Assembly: GCA_963796155.1 (NCBI GenBank)
Contig: CAWCKT010000010.1
Span: 72,841-136,840 of the forward strand
Origin: AP-15 sp963796155
GTDB lineage: Bacteria; Pseudomonadota; Alphaproteobacteria; ATCC43930; CGMCC-115725
Direction of reading: 5' to 3'
DNA: 64,000 nt
Made by a program: the position numbers and the translations under genes. Shown here piece after piece: positions 1 through 11,050 of the stretch; the stretch's first letter is position 1; each line of letters begins with the position of its first letter. The notes under the pieces were generated by a model, which saw only the letters and a program-made list of their open reading frames with translations, did not search any database and was not told where the DNA came from.

Positions 1-88
1 CCCGGTCAACTGTGTACCCACTCTCGCTCAGCCCCTTGACCAGATAGAGGGCAGTTTCGCGATCATCTTCGACGACAAGGATCTTCAT
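1..88 (-). CDS. Response regulator, N-terminal part (runs off window)
   Basis: The 29 codons visible on the minus strand begin MKILVVEDDRETALYLVKG, the first beta-strand and acidic pocket (E-D-D) of a CheY-like receiver domain. The KILVVEDD opening and the following helix are typical of OmpR/PhoB-family regulators, so a winged-helix output domain is likely beyond the edge, but it is not seen. It is divergent from the suf operon across a 220-bp gap. Only the start is present, so the partner kinase and target genes are unknown. Confidence 0.75.
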   Translation of the reverse strand, partial: MKILVVEDDRETALYLVKGLSESGYTVDR

Positions 89-226
89 CGCATCGGTGGC
101 AGGCGCCGGCTTCAAGGATGATGACGAAGTGGTGTCCAAGAGCGCGTCGAGCAAGCTGAGCACTCAAAACCAACACCCTTACCCCCGCCGGAAGCGAGGG
201 GCAGGCTCCCGTCTAAGATTTTGGGC

Positions 227-259
227 TTGACCGGGTTGGATCGGGTAACGATTTATAAC
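227..259 (+). promoter_or_regulatory. Possible promoter of the suf operon
   Basis: TTGACC at 227-232 and TTTATAA around 252-258 resemble -35 and -10 boxes with a spacer of about 19 bases, in an AT-rich patch about 55 bases upstream of the Rrf2 regulator. The patch continues to about 285 and would be a natural place for autoregulation by the downstream regulator. The spacing is not ideal and this is a guess from position and composition. Confidence 0.25.
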
Positions 260-312
260 GTACCAAATCAGTCCGAATTTGGCCTCAACCAAAATCGGGC
301 ACCGAGGAAGTG

Positions 313-779
313 ATGATCATCCTCAGCAAGCTCGCCGATTACGGCGTCATCGTCGCTACGCATCTCGGGGCGTTTCCCGACCGCCGACTAACCGCCAGCG
401 CGGTCGCCGCCGCAACGCGGCTGCCCCAGGCGACTGTCGCCAAGTTGTTGAAGGTCTTGGCGCATGCGGGGCTGGTGACGGCCACCCGAGGCGCCGCCGG
501 CGGGTACCGTCTGGCCCGCGAGCCGACGGCGATTTCGGTCGCCGAGGTCGTTGCCGCGATCGATGGCGACATCGGCCTGACCCAGTGCTCGATCCACGTC
601 GATGAATGCACGCGCACGACCTATTGCCCGACCCGGCCGCACTGGACGGCGATCAACCGTGCGGTGGGGCAGGCGCTGGCGGCGGTTTCGCTCGACGCGA
701 TGATCACCCCGGCCGCTTTTTTGCCGCGGATGCCCGCGCGCACCCCTTTGTCCGAACCTGACGAGCCAAGATATTCGGC

Positions 780-783
<4 letters not shown>
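313..783 (+). CDS. Rrf2-family Fe-S cluster-sensing regulator of the SUF system
   Basis: This 156-residue protein has an N-terminal winged helix (SKLADYGVIVATHLG at residues 5-19, then the TVAKLLKVLAHAGLV recognition region) and three cysteines at about 92, 99 and 105. They match in position the three cysteines that hold the cluster in IscR. It is expected to sense Fe-S status and control the suf genes behind it. ATG 313 is preferred because GAGG sits 5 bases upstream; a GTG at 310 is the alternative. Its stop overlaps the sufB start (ATGA), so it is translationally coupled to the genes it probably regulates. Confidence 0.9.
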
Positions 784-2233
<1,450 letters not shown>

Positions 2234-2234
<1 letters not shown>

Positions 2235-3013
2235 TGGCGGCGTCAATGACCGCAGCGGTGCCAATGCTCGAGATAAGCAATCTGCATGCGCGGATCGCCG
2301 ATGGCCGCGAGATCTTGCGCGGCATCGATCTTTCTGTGAATGGCGGTGAGGTGCACGCGATCATGGGGCCGAACGGCTCCGGCAAGAGCACGCTCGCCGC
2401 CGTGCTTGGCGGCCGCGACGGCTATGAGGTCAGCGAGGGTACGGTCACCTATCTCGGCCGCGATCTCCTGGCGATGCCGGCCGAGGAGCGGGCGCGCGAA
2501 GGGCTGTTTCTCGCCTTCCAGTACCCGGTCGAGATCCCCGGCGTGAACAACATGTATTTCCTGCGCACCGCGATCAACGCGCAGCGCCGCCATCGCGGCG
2601 AGCCCGAGCTCGACGCCGGCCAGTTTCTCAGGGCGGTGCGGGCTCAGCTTAGGCTCTTGGACGTCGGCGAGGACCTTTTGCAGCGCGCGGTCAATGTCGG
2701 TTTTTCCGGCGGCGAGAAGAAGCGCAACGAGATCTTTCAAATGGCGATGCTGGAGCCGCGCCTCGCGATCCTCGACGAGACCGACAGCGGTCTCGACATC
2801 GACGCGCTGAAGGCCGTGGCGCGCGGCGTCAACCAGCAACGCGCGCTCGACCGCGCGATCGTCTTGATCACCCACTACCAGCGCCTGCTCAGCTATATTG
2901 AGCCCGATCGCGTGCACGTGCTGCAAGGGGGCCGCATCGTCGAGTCCGGGGACAAGGATCTCGCGGTCGAGCTCGAGCGGCGTGGCTACGGTCTCGTCGG
3001 GGACGCCGCGTGA
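2234..3013 (+). CDS. sufC: Fe-S assembly ATPase SufC
   Basis: SufC is the ABC-type ATPase that drives SufB-SufD rearrangement during cluster assembly. In this 259-residue protein the Walker A motif GPNGSGKST is near residues 45-53, the signature is FSGGEKKRNE (the SufC form of LSGGQ), and Walker B is LAILDETDSGLD. The first ATG overlaps the last base of the sufB stop (TGATG); ATGs a few codons in (for example before LEISNLHA) are possible starts. Confidence 0.96.
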
Positions 3014-3032
3014 CCGCTGCGGAACAACGCCG

Positions 3033-4347
3033 ATGAGCGACGTCATCAATTTCCCCGTCAAGCCTGAGGCGCGGCCTTATCTTGACGCATTCGCCGGCGG
3101 TAGGCGTGGCGAGCCCGAATGGCTCCGCACCCGGCGCCGGCGTGATCTGACCCGCTTTGCCGAACAAGGGTTCCCGAGTCGTCGCAGCGAAGCCTGGCGT
3201 TACATTGATCTGCGGGCGCTGGAGGAGCAGCCGAAGTTGCCGAATGCTCGCCCCGCCGTCGCGGCCGACGGAACGATCCAGGTCGAGCTCGGCCAGGTCG
3301 AGTTGGGAGGCGGGACGCATGTTGTACTGGTCAATGGCCGTCTAGATCCCGAGCTCTCCCATCTCGACAGGTCCGCAGCCGCAATGCCGGGCGTGTGGCT
3401 CGGCTCGATGGCTCGAGCGATCGAGGAGAAGCCAGAGTTTGCAAGCGGCGAGATCGAAAGCAGGTCACCGTTTGCAGCGCTGAACGGAGCCTTCTTTTCC
3501 GATGGATTTGTCCTTGCGGTCGATGCCGGCGTTGAGGTCAATCAGCCGATCGAGATTGTTCATCTCGGGTCCGGTGACGCCTCGCTCCATACCCGCAGCT
3601 TGATCTCGCTGGGGCGTGGCAGTCGCGCCTCGATCATCGAGACTTATGCCGGTGTTGGTGGGTATTGGCGCAACGACCTGGTGGCGCTGCGGCTCGGCGA
3701 GACGGCCGAGCTCGAACGCGTGGTGGTGATCGAGGAAGCCGCTGCAGCGCTGCATTTTGATGAAATGGTCGTGCAGCTCGACGCGCACTGCCGATTGGCG
3801 AACTTCGTGCTGCTTCTTGGCGGCCGCACCGTGCGGCACGAGGTGAGCGTCTGCATGACGGGCGCGGGAGCGCGCTGCCGGCTCGACGGGGCTTTCGTGG
3901 TCGGCGGCCGTCAGGAGGCGAACATCATCACTGCGGTCGACCACGCGTCGCCGGGCGGCGAAACCCGCGAGGTGTTCAAAGGGGTCGCCGCCGGGCGGGC
4001 ACACGGCGCCTTTCAGGGCCGCATCACAGTTCGGCCGGGCGCGCAAAAGGTCGACGCCCATCAGCTCAGCCGCAACCTCGTGCTGAGCCCGCGCGCGGCG
4101 ATCGATACCAAGCCCGAGCTGGAGATCTACGCCGACGATGTGAAGTGCAGCCATGGTGCGGCGGTCGGCGATCTCGACGAAGCCGCACTCTTCTACCTGA
4201 GCTACCCGCGGCATCGGGCGCGAGGAGGCGCGGCGGATGCTGATCGAGGCCTTTGTCCGCGAGGCGGTCGAGCTGGTCGGTTCGCCGCTGCTGCGCGAGC
4301 ACTTGTTGTCGCGGCTTGCTCGCCGCTTGGCGATGTTGGAGGAATGA
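3033..4347 (+). CDS. sufD: Fe-S assembly protein SufD (frameshifted near its C-terminus)
   Basis: SufD partners SufB and SufC. The frame from ATG 3033 reads as normal SufD through KCSHGAAVGDLDEAALFYL. After codon 4201-4203 the frame continues as sequence unlike SufD and runs straight into sufS, giving an apparent SufD-SufS fusion. Removing one C from the CCC run at 4205-4207 restores RGIGREEARRMLIEAFV and the expected SufD tail ending LARRLAMLEE, with TGA at 4345-4347 just before the sufS start. The corrected product is about 437 residues, normal for SufD. A base error or a recent mutation explains this better than a real fusion. Confidence 0.9.
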
Positions 4348-4349
4348 GG

Positions 4350-5642
4350 ATGACGACGGCGAGCTTGCGGAGGGTCGATCCGGTAGTCCCCGCCCTTCCC
4401 TGCCCCGCAAGCGGGGGAGGGCCGGGGAGGGAGTTCGACCCGCGGTCGCTCAGGCGGGAGTTTCCGATTTTTGCGAGCAACCCGGATCTCGTATTCCTCG
4501 ATTCCGGTGCCAGCGCTCAGAAACCCCGCGCAGTGATCGACCGTATCGCCGACTACTACCGCACCGACTATGCCAACGTGCACCGCGGCGTCTATCGCCT
4601 GAGCGCGCGCTCGACCGAGCTGTTCGAAGAGGCGCGCGAGAAGGTGCGGCGTTTCCTGAACGCCGTCGACCCGCGCGAGATCGTGTTTGTGCGCAACACT
4701 ACCGAGGCGATCAACCTTGTCGCTCAGAGCTGGGGGCCGGCGTTCCTCAAGCCGGGCGACGAGGTGCTGATCAGCGTACTCGAGCATCATTCCAATATTG
4801 TGCCCTGGCAGCTGCTGCGCGATCGGATCGGCATCCGGCTGGTCGTGGCGCCGCTCGATGCGACGGGCGGGCTGGATCTGGCCGGCTTCGAGGCGCGCCT
4901 GTCGCCGCGCACTCGGCTCGTCGCGGTTACTCACGTCGCCAACGCCACCGGTGCCGTCGTTCCGGTGGAAACAATTGTGCAGCTGGCGCATCAGAGAGGC
5001 GCCAAGGTGCTGATCGACGGCAGCCAGGCGGCGCCGCGGCTGCCGGTCGATGTGCAGGCGCTGGGCTGTGACTTCTACGCCCTGACGGGTCATAAGGTTT
5101 ATGGGCCGACCGGGATCGGCGCACTCTATGGGCGTTACAATCTGCTTGCCGCAATGCCGCCCTGGCAAGGCGGCGGCGAAATGATCCTCCACGTCACCTT
5201 TGACAAGACCGAGTACCAGGATCCTCCGCACCGGTTCGAGGCCGGCACGCCGGACATCGCCGGCGCGATCGGGCTCGGCGCGGCGATCGACTTTGTCGAG
5301 GCGCTCGGGCGCGACAACATCCTCGAGCATGAGGAGGCACTGACCGGCTATGGCGTCGACCGGCTATCGCGCATCCCGGGGCTGCGGTTGCTCGACGCCG
5401 GCCAGCGGCGGCTCGGCATTCTTTCCTTCGACTTGGAGGGCGTGCATCCGCACGACGTCGCTCAAATCCTCGATCAGCACCATGTCGCGGTGCGCGCCGG
5501 AGACCATTGCGCCCAGCCGCTGATGGAGTGGTTCGGTCTCCCCGGGACGACCCGCGCCTCGCTCGGCGTCTACAATGACGAGCGCGACATCGATCGGTTG
5601 GCGGCCGCGATCGAGGCGGCCCGGGAGATGTTCCGGCGATGA
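4350..5642 (+). CDS. sufS: Cysteine desulfurase SufS
   Basis: SufS is the PLP-dependent desulfurase that takes sulfur from cysteine as a persulfide for cluster assembly. The PLP lysine is in ALTGHKVYGPTG and the persulfide cysteine in VRAGDHCAQPLM. The product is about 430 residues. An odd feature is its N-terminus: roughly residues 10-30 (VPALPCPASGGGPGREF) are translated from a G/C palindrome (4388-4433) of a type found twice more between genes here, so the first 30 residues look like an inserted repeat; FDPRSLRREFPIF begins the conserved part. ATG 4350 follows the corrected sufD stop by two bases; ATG 4344 is in the same frame. Confidence 0.93.
   Translation: MTTASLRRVDPVVPALPCPASGGGPGREFDPRSLRREFPIFASNPDLVFLDSGASAQKPRAVIDRIADYYRTDYANVHRGVYRLSARSTELFEEAREKVRRFLNAVDPREIVFVRNTTEAINLVAQSWGPAFLKPGDEVLISVLEHHSNIVPWQLLRDRIGIRLVVAPLDATGGLDLAGFEARLSPRTRLVAVTHVANATGAVVPVETIVQLAHQRGAKVLIDGSQAAPRLPVDVQALGCDFYALTGHKVYGPTGIGALYGRYNLLAAMPPWQGGGEMILHVTFDKTEYQDPPHRFEAGTPDIAGAIGLGAAIDFVEALGRDNILEHEEALTGYGVDRLSRIPGLRLLDAGQRRLGILSFDLEGVHPHDVAQILDQHHVAVRAGDHCAQPLMEWFGLPGTTRASLGVYNDERDIDRLAAAIEAAREMFRR
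4388..4433. repeat. G/C-rich palindromic repeat inside the sufS 5' end
   Basis: An inverted repeat with core CCCCGC-AA-GCGGGG (4403-4416) is flanked by CCCTTCCCT and GGAGGGCCGGGGAGGG. The same pattern (CCCTCCCCCGC / GCGGGGGAGGG) occurs at 34262-34333 and, more loosely, at 49396-49540. It resembles REP-type intergenic repeats, but this copy lies within the sufS reading frame and is translated. Confidence 0.6.
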
Positions 5643-6106
5643 TGGATCTGCGCGAACTTTACCAGGACATCATCCTCGATCACGGGCGCCACCCGCGCAA
5701 CTTTCGCACGATCGAGCATCCGACCCATTTCGCCCAAGGCCACAACCCGCTGTGCGGCGACCGGGTGACGGTCTACCTGTCGCTCGACGGCGACCGCATC
5801 GCCGATGTCGCGTTCCAGGGCCGCGGCTGCGCGATCTCGACCGCGGCAGCCTCGCTGATGACCGAGGTGCTCAAGGGCAAGACGGTCGAGGAGGCGCGGG
5901 CCCTTTTCGCGCAATTCCATGCCCGCGTCACGGGCGGCGAGCCGGCGGCGCTGCCCGAACCGCTGGCCGAGGAGGCCGAGCGGCTCGAGCCCCTGACCGG
6001 GGTCAAGGCATACCCGGCCAGGGTCAAGTGCGCGACATTGTCCTGGCACGCGCTGGAGGCCGCGTTGAAGGGCGGCGGTGCGGGCGTGACGATAAAGACG
6101 GAGTAA
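5639..6106 (+). CDS. sufU: SufU/NifU-type Fe-S assembly protein
   Basis: This IscU-fold protein works with SufS as sulfur acceptor. All three ligand cysteines are present in the usual contexts: HNPLCGDRV (about residue 39), GRGCAISTAAASL (about 64) and ARVKCATLSWHAL (about 128). The segment between the second and third cysteine is long, as in SufU rather than IscU. The start overlaps the sufS stop; the two adjacent ATGs at 5639 and 5642 cannot be told apart. Confidence 0.93.
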   Translation: MMDLRELYQDIILDHGRHPRNFRTIEHPTHFAQGHNPLCGDRVTVYLSLDGDRIADVAFQGRGCAISTAAASLMTEVLKGKTVEEARALFAQFHARVTGGEPAALPEPLAEEAERLEPLTGVKAYPARVKCATLSWHALEAALKGGGAGVTIKTE

Positions 6107-6110
6107 CAAG

Positions 6111-6497
6111 ATGGATCGCGATCCGTTCGACTTCGCGCCCGAGGGGGTCGCCACCGGGACCGAGGTCGAGCGCCCGGAAGGGGGCGAGGACGATCCGGCG
6201 CTTCTGGCGCCGGTGCTGGAGGCGCTGAAGACGGTGCGGGATCCGGAAATCCCGATGGATCTCGTCGAGCTCGGCCTGATCTACGAGCTGATCGTCAAGC
6301 AGGGCGGTACGGTGTATGTCGAGATGACATTGACGACGCCCGCTTGCCCGGTCGCCGCGAGCATGCCCGGCGAGGTCGAGACGGCGATCCGTGCCGTCCC
6401 CGGCGTCAATGATGTGCGCGTCAAACTGGTATGGACGCCCCCCTGGGGACCCGAGCGGATGAGTGAGGAGGCGCGGCTCGAACTCGGGATGCTGTGA
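6111..6497 (+). CDS. sufT: SUF-associated DUF59 / MIP18-family protein SufT
   Basis: The 128-residue protein contains a DUF59 domain with hallmark motifs RDPEIPMDLVELGLIYEL and TLTTPACPVAASMPGEVE, including the conserved cysteine. SufT proteins help in Fe-S cluster maturation or delivery. It is the last gene of the suf operon, 4 bases after sufU. The N-terminal 30 residues are acidic and not conserved. Confidence 0.92.
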   Translation: MDRDPFDFAPEGVATGTEVERPEGGEDDPALLAPVLEALKTVRDPEIPMDLVELGLIYELIVKQGGTVYVEMTLTTPACPVAASMPGEVETAIRAVPGVNDVRVKLVWTPPWGPERMSEEARLELGML

Positions 6498-6878
6498 CCC
6501 GGAGCGAGACCAATCACATCATTAGATCGTCGCACGATCCGCTTTGTCGCGGGGCCAGGTCACTTCGGAGTGATGCTGCGAGGCAGGATCGGCGGTGCCC
6601 ATCGGAGGACGAGACCGGTCAGGGCGGCCAATGAGCGCTTTCAAGATCCGCCAGCCTATCCTGGATGTAGTCGCGGGCTCCCGAGGAAAGATCGCCGACG
6701 CGGAAGAAGAGTGCAGCGATTCCGGTCAAGATGCACACGAACATTAGCCTTCGCAGTAAATTCCATGGCATGCGTGAACCCGGATCAGCCAATCGGGAAC
6801 GATTAGGATTTGCTCAATCATACCATCCCTACGTAAAGTCTTGATGCTAATTTGTGGTTAATTTGCCGACAAATTTAC
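6498..6878. other. Intergenic stretch after the suf operon
   Basis: No convincing gene. A 41-codon minus-strand frame (6619-6744) starting MFVCILTGIAALFFRVG could encode a tiny membrane peptide, but nothing else supports it. The right end (about 6805-6885) is AT-rich compared with its surroundings. Confidence 0.4.
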
Positions 6879-7097
6879 TTAATTACGCGCTGTTGGCAGG
6901 ACGAACACCAGCGAGGCGGTGCCGACTTCGAGCGCCGTCAGCAGCGCCTGCGGCTGGTCGTAGCTCGGGTTATCGGGATCGCGCAGAAACGTCGTCGCCA
7001 TGTGGACCGGCAAGACGACCGCACCGGTCGAAGTATCGGTCTAGCCCAACGCCTGTGCGGCGAGCGTCGCGGGTGAGGTGATTTGCCGGTCATCGAC
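6879..7097 (-). pseudogene. N-terminal remnant of a cystathionine gamma-synthase/lyase-type enzyme
   Basis: Reading the minus strand from 7097 gives ITSPATLAAQALG, then a TAG stop, then TDTSTGAVVLPVHMATTFLR and DPDNPSYDQPQALLTALEVG, ending at TAA 6879-6881. The pattern (AQALGW...T.A...P.H.ATTF.RDPDN ... DNP.Y.Q..ALL.ALE.G.AS) is that of the N-terminus of Cys/Met-metabolism PLP enzymes. A tryptophan codon has become TAG, the stretch between DPDN and DNP.Y appears deleted, and the rest, including the PLP lysine region, is absent. It is a decayed fragment with no function expected. Confidence 0.65.
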
Positions 7098-7156
7098 AAG
7101 CCTTTCGGTGTATGCTCTCTGCTCGTCGTCCCCGAACAGATAGCTCAAACCGCCGT

Positions 7157-7630
7157 ATGACAACGCGCCGGGCTCTGTTGCTGCTCTTCGGGGCTATGGC
7201 GGCAAGCTCACTCGTACTTTCGGCCGAAGCCCAGCTCCAGCGCTTCGCGACATCCGAGCTGACGATCGTCAGCGCGACTGGGCCGCATCGCTTTACAGTC
7301 GAAGTGGCCGAAACCCCGGCCCAGATGGAACAGGGTCTAATGTTCCGGCGGAGCATGGCGCCTGACGCGGGGATGCTGTTCGATTACAAAACGCCGACCG
7401 TGGCAACGATGTGGATGCGCAACACGCTGATCCCGCTCGACATGCTGTTTGTCGATGCGCAAGGCCGCATCGTCAACATCCGCGAGCGCGCGGTGCCACA
7501 ATCGCTCGATGTGATTTCCGCGGCGGCGCCGGTTCGCGCGGTGATCGAGCTGAACGGCGGCACCGTCGCGCGCCTCGGCATTGCGCCCGGCGACCAAGTC
7601 CAGCATCCGATCTTTGGCAATGCCTCCTGA
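7157..7630 (+). CDS. Secreted DUF192 family protein
   Basis: A signal peptide (MTTRRALLLLFGAMAASSLV, cleaved near AEA-Q) is followed by a DUF192 domain of about 110 residues with its usual landmarks: FTVEVAETPAQMEQGLMFR, MLFDYKTPTVATMWMRNTLIPLDMLFVD and a GDQV near the end. The biochemical role of DUF192 is not settled. ATG 7157 is chosen over the upstream ATG 7112 because it starts directly at the signal peptide. Confidence 0.85.
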   Translation: MTTRRALLLLFGAMAASSLVLSAEAQLQRFATSELTIVSATGPHRFTVEVAETPAQMEQGLMFRRSMAPDAGMLFDYKTPTVATMWMRNTLIPLDMLFVDAQGRIVNIRERAVPQSLDVISAAAPVRAVIELNGGTVARLGIAPGDQVQHPIFGNAS

Positions 7631-7700
7631 CCCGCTTTGTTGCCGGAGGGTCAGCGTTTGCGCGCTTATGCCAAGCGGCCGCCGATCAGCCGAAGGCAGT

Positions 7701-8576
7701 TCAAAGGAAGCCCCTCAAAACGTCGAGAAAGGCGTCGAGGCGGTCGTGATGCACCCAATGCCCAGCGCCCTCGAACGAGACCACGCGGGCATGTCGGAAG
7801 TGACGCAAGCGATCGTCGGTCTGTGGGTTCGCGGCCCAGCTCTCCTTGCCGTAGACGAGCAAGGTGGGACAGTCGATGCGCGCCCAGAGCTGCTCAATCT
7901 CGCCTTGCGGCATGCCGTAGGGCGAATTGGCGCGCGTGTAATTGTCGAATTTCCAACTGTAAGTGCCATCTTCGTTTTGGTTGACGCCGTGCTGGGTCAG
8001 GTGGCGCGCCTGTTCGGGCGAGAGATGCCGGTTAGCCTCCTGCATGCGCTTTAAGGCGTCGTCGATCGAGGAATAGCGACGCGGCAACCGTCCCGACAGC
8101 CGGCGGGTTTCCTCGATCCATCCCTGCATCCGTTCGGCGAGCGGCACCCGCGCCCGCTCGGCGGTCTTTTCCGGCGATGCGCCGACGCCTTCGATCGCCA
8201 CCAGACGGCGCACATTGTCGGGATAGATGCCGGTATAGCGCAACGCGATGTTGCCGCCGAGAGAATGGCCGATCATCGTGACCGGCGCCAGTTCCTGCTG
8301 ATGGATCAACTGGGCGAGGTCATAGATGAAGGCGGCGAGCGTGTAGCTACCGTCGGGCGACCATTGGCTGTCGCCATGGCCGCGCAAATCGGGCGCCAGG
8401 ACGTGCCAGTCCCGCCGGAGCGCAGCGGCGACCCAGTCCCAGTTGCGGCAGTGATCCCGACCGCCATGGACGAGCAGCAGCGGCGGCGCATCCGGATTTC
8501 CCCAATCGACGTAATGCAGCCGGAGACGCTGCGAGAAATAGATGCGCGAGGTCGGTCCGGAGCTGTCGAGGGTCAT
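7701..8576 (-). CDS. Alpha/beta hydrolase
   Basis: A 291-residue alpha/beta-hydrolase with oxyanion-hole segment LLLVHGGRDHCRNW, nucleophile elbow MIGHSLGGNIALRY and a C-terminal GAGHWVHHDRLDAF carrying the catalytic His. The acid is probably the Asp near CPTLLVYGKES or just after. It has no operon partner, converging with the DUF192 gene, so the substrate cannot be inferred. Confidence 0.88.
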   Translation of the reverse strand: MTLDSSGPTSRIYFSQRLRLHYVDWGNPDAPPLLLVHGGRDHCRNWDWVAAALRRDWHVLAPDLRGHGDSQWSPDGSYTLAAFIYDLAQLIHQQELAPVTMIGHSLGGNIALRYTGIYPDNVRRLVAIEGVGASPEKTAERARVPLAERMQGWIEETRRLSGRLPRRYSSIDDALKRMQEANRHLSPEQARHLTQHGVNQNEDGTYSWKFDNYTRANSPYGMPQGEIEQLWARIDCPTLLVYGKESWAANPQTDDRLRHFRHARVVSFEGAGHWVHHDRLDAFLDVLRGFL

Positions 8577-8958
8577 CGATGCGTCTCGTTGCTTCGAGAG
8601 AGCGGCAAGCGGAGCGCCGCCCTAAATATGCGAAGACCCCCGCGCGCTCATAGGCGTCAGGCGGGGGTCGGTGTCGCGAAGTCACCTTCGCGCTCGGATT
8701 GAACAGCCGAGCTAAATCTTGGACTTTGAACTCGGTTGCCGATGCCAAGCGGTCGGCAACTCGGTCTTTCCGGGTGGCGTCATGTCTGTGGCACACCCTC
8801 CCTCTAAGTTGACGACAAATTTCATCTAGGACAGTTGCGACGCGGCGTCAAGAGGCAACTGGCGGGGCGGAGCACGGTGTGGGCTCGACCGAGAATCCAA
8901 AGATCTCGATCGGACCGCTTGCGGGCGCTTGAAACCGAAAGCGTCGTGGTCTATCTAG
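8577..8958. other. Intergenic stretch upstream of groESL with a strong hairpin
   Basis: No gene recognised. A perfect 9-bp stem GACCCCCGC (8635-8643) / GCGGGGGTC (8661-8669) closes a 17-base loop, 60 to 95 bases from the start codon of the minus-strand hydrolase and inside its probable leader. It lacks a T run in either direction, so it is not a standard terminator. The remainder shows nothing clear. Confidence 0.4.
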
Positions 8959-8985
8959 TTGGCACTCTCGGGCGATGAGTGCCAA
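8959..8985 (+). promoter_or_regulatory. CIRCE operator (HrcA binding site) of groESL
   Basis: TTGGCACTC (8959-8967), nine bases, then GAGTGCCAA (8977-8985): a perfect 9-N9-9 inverted repeat that matches the CIRCE consensus TTAGCACTC-N9-GAGTGCTAA except for one compensated pair per arm. It ends 40 bases before the groES start, so HrcA repression with heat-shock release is expected. No hrcA gene is in the window. Confidence 0.92.
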
Positions 8986-9025
8986 ATCCTCGCTCCGAGA
9001 CCATCTGTTATTGTGGAGGGATCCC

Positions 9026-9337
9026 GTGAAATTTCGACCATTGCAGGATCGCGTCTTGATCCGCCGGATCGAGGAGGAAGAGAAGACAAAAGGCGGCATC
9101 ATCATACCCGATACCGCCAAGGAAAAGCCGATGGAAGGCGAGGTGCTCGCCGCCGGGCCGGGCACGCGCGGCGATGACGGCAAGTTGCACCCGCTCGATG
9201 TCAAGGTCGGCGACCGGGTGCTGTTCGGAAAATGGTCCGGCACCGAGATCAAGATCGACGGCGAAGACCTCGTCGTCATGAAAGAGAGCGACATAATGGG
9301 CGTGGTCGAACCGACCGCGTCGCGCAAGGCCGCGTAA
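9026..9337 (+). CDS. groES: Co-chaperonin GroES
   Basis: A 103-residue GroES: the opening KFRPLQDRVLIRR, the mobile loop with KTKGGIIIPDTAKEKPMEGE, and GDRVLFGKWSGTEIKIDGED. It caps the GroEL ring. The GTG start at 9026 follows GGAGGG (9015-9020) by five bases and gives the normal N-terminus; an in-frame ATG 51 bases upstream overlaps CIRCE and would add an unlikely extension. Confidence 0.96.
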   Translation: MKFRPLQDRVLIRRIEEEEKTKGGIIIPDTAKEKPMEGEVLAAGPGTRGDDGKLHPLDVKVGDRVLFGKWSGTEIKIDGEDLVVMKESDIMGVVEPTASRKAA

Positions 9338-9348
9338 GGAGAGACGCC

Positions 9349-10989
<1,641 letters not shown>

Positions 10990-11011
10990 GCCATAGCGCG
11001 GCCAACAAAGC

Positions 11012-11050
11012 GAGGCCGCCATCCCTCACGGGGTGTCGGCCTCTCTTTTT
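11012..11050 (+). terminator. Intrinsic terminator of groESL
   Basis: GAGGCCG (11012-11018) pairs with CGGCCTC (11037-11043), with an inner G/C-rich stem, and is followed by TCTTTTT at 11044-11050. It begins 22 bases after the groEL stop. Confidence 0.85.

Noticed and set aside
3465..5330. Long minus-strand open frame (621 codons) opposite sufD/sufS
   Set aside because: No family pattern; it is a shadow frame caused by high G+C opposite well-recognised genes.
2898..5642. A single 914-residue protein joining SufD and SufS
   Set aside because: The SufD tail is out of frame in that reading and is restored by one base change, with a proper stop just before the sufS start; the fusion depends on one base in a CCC run.
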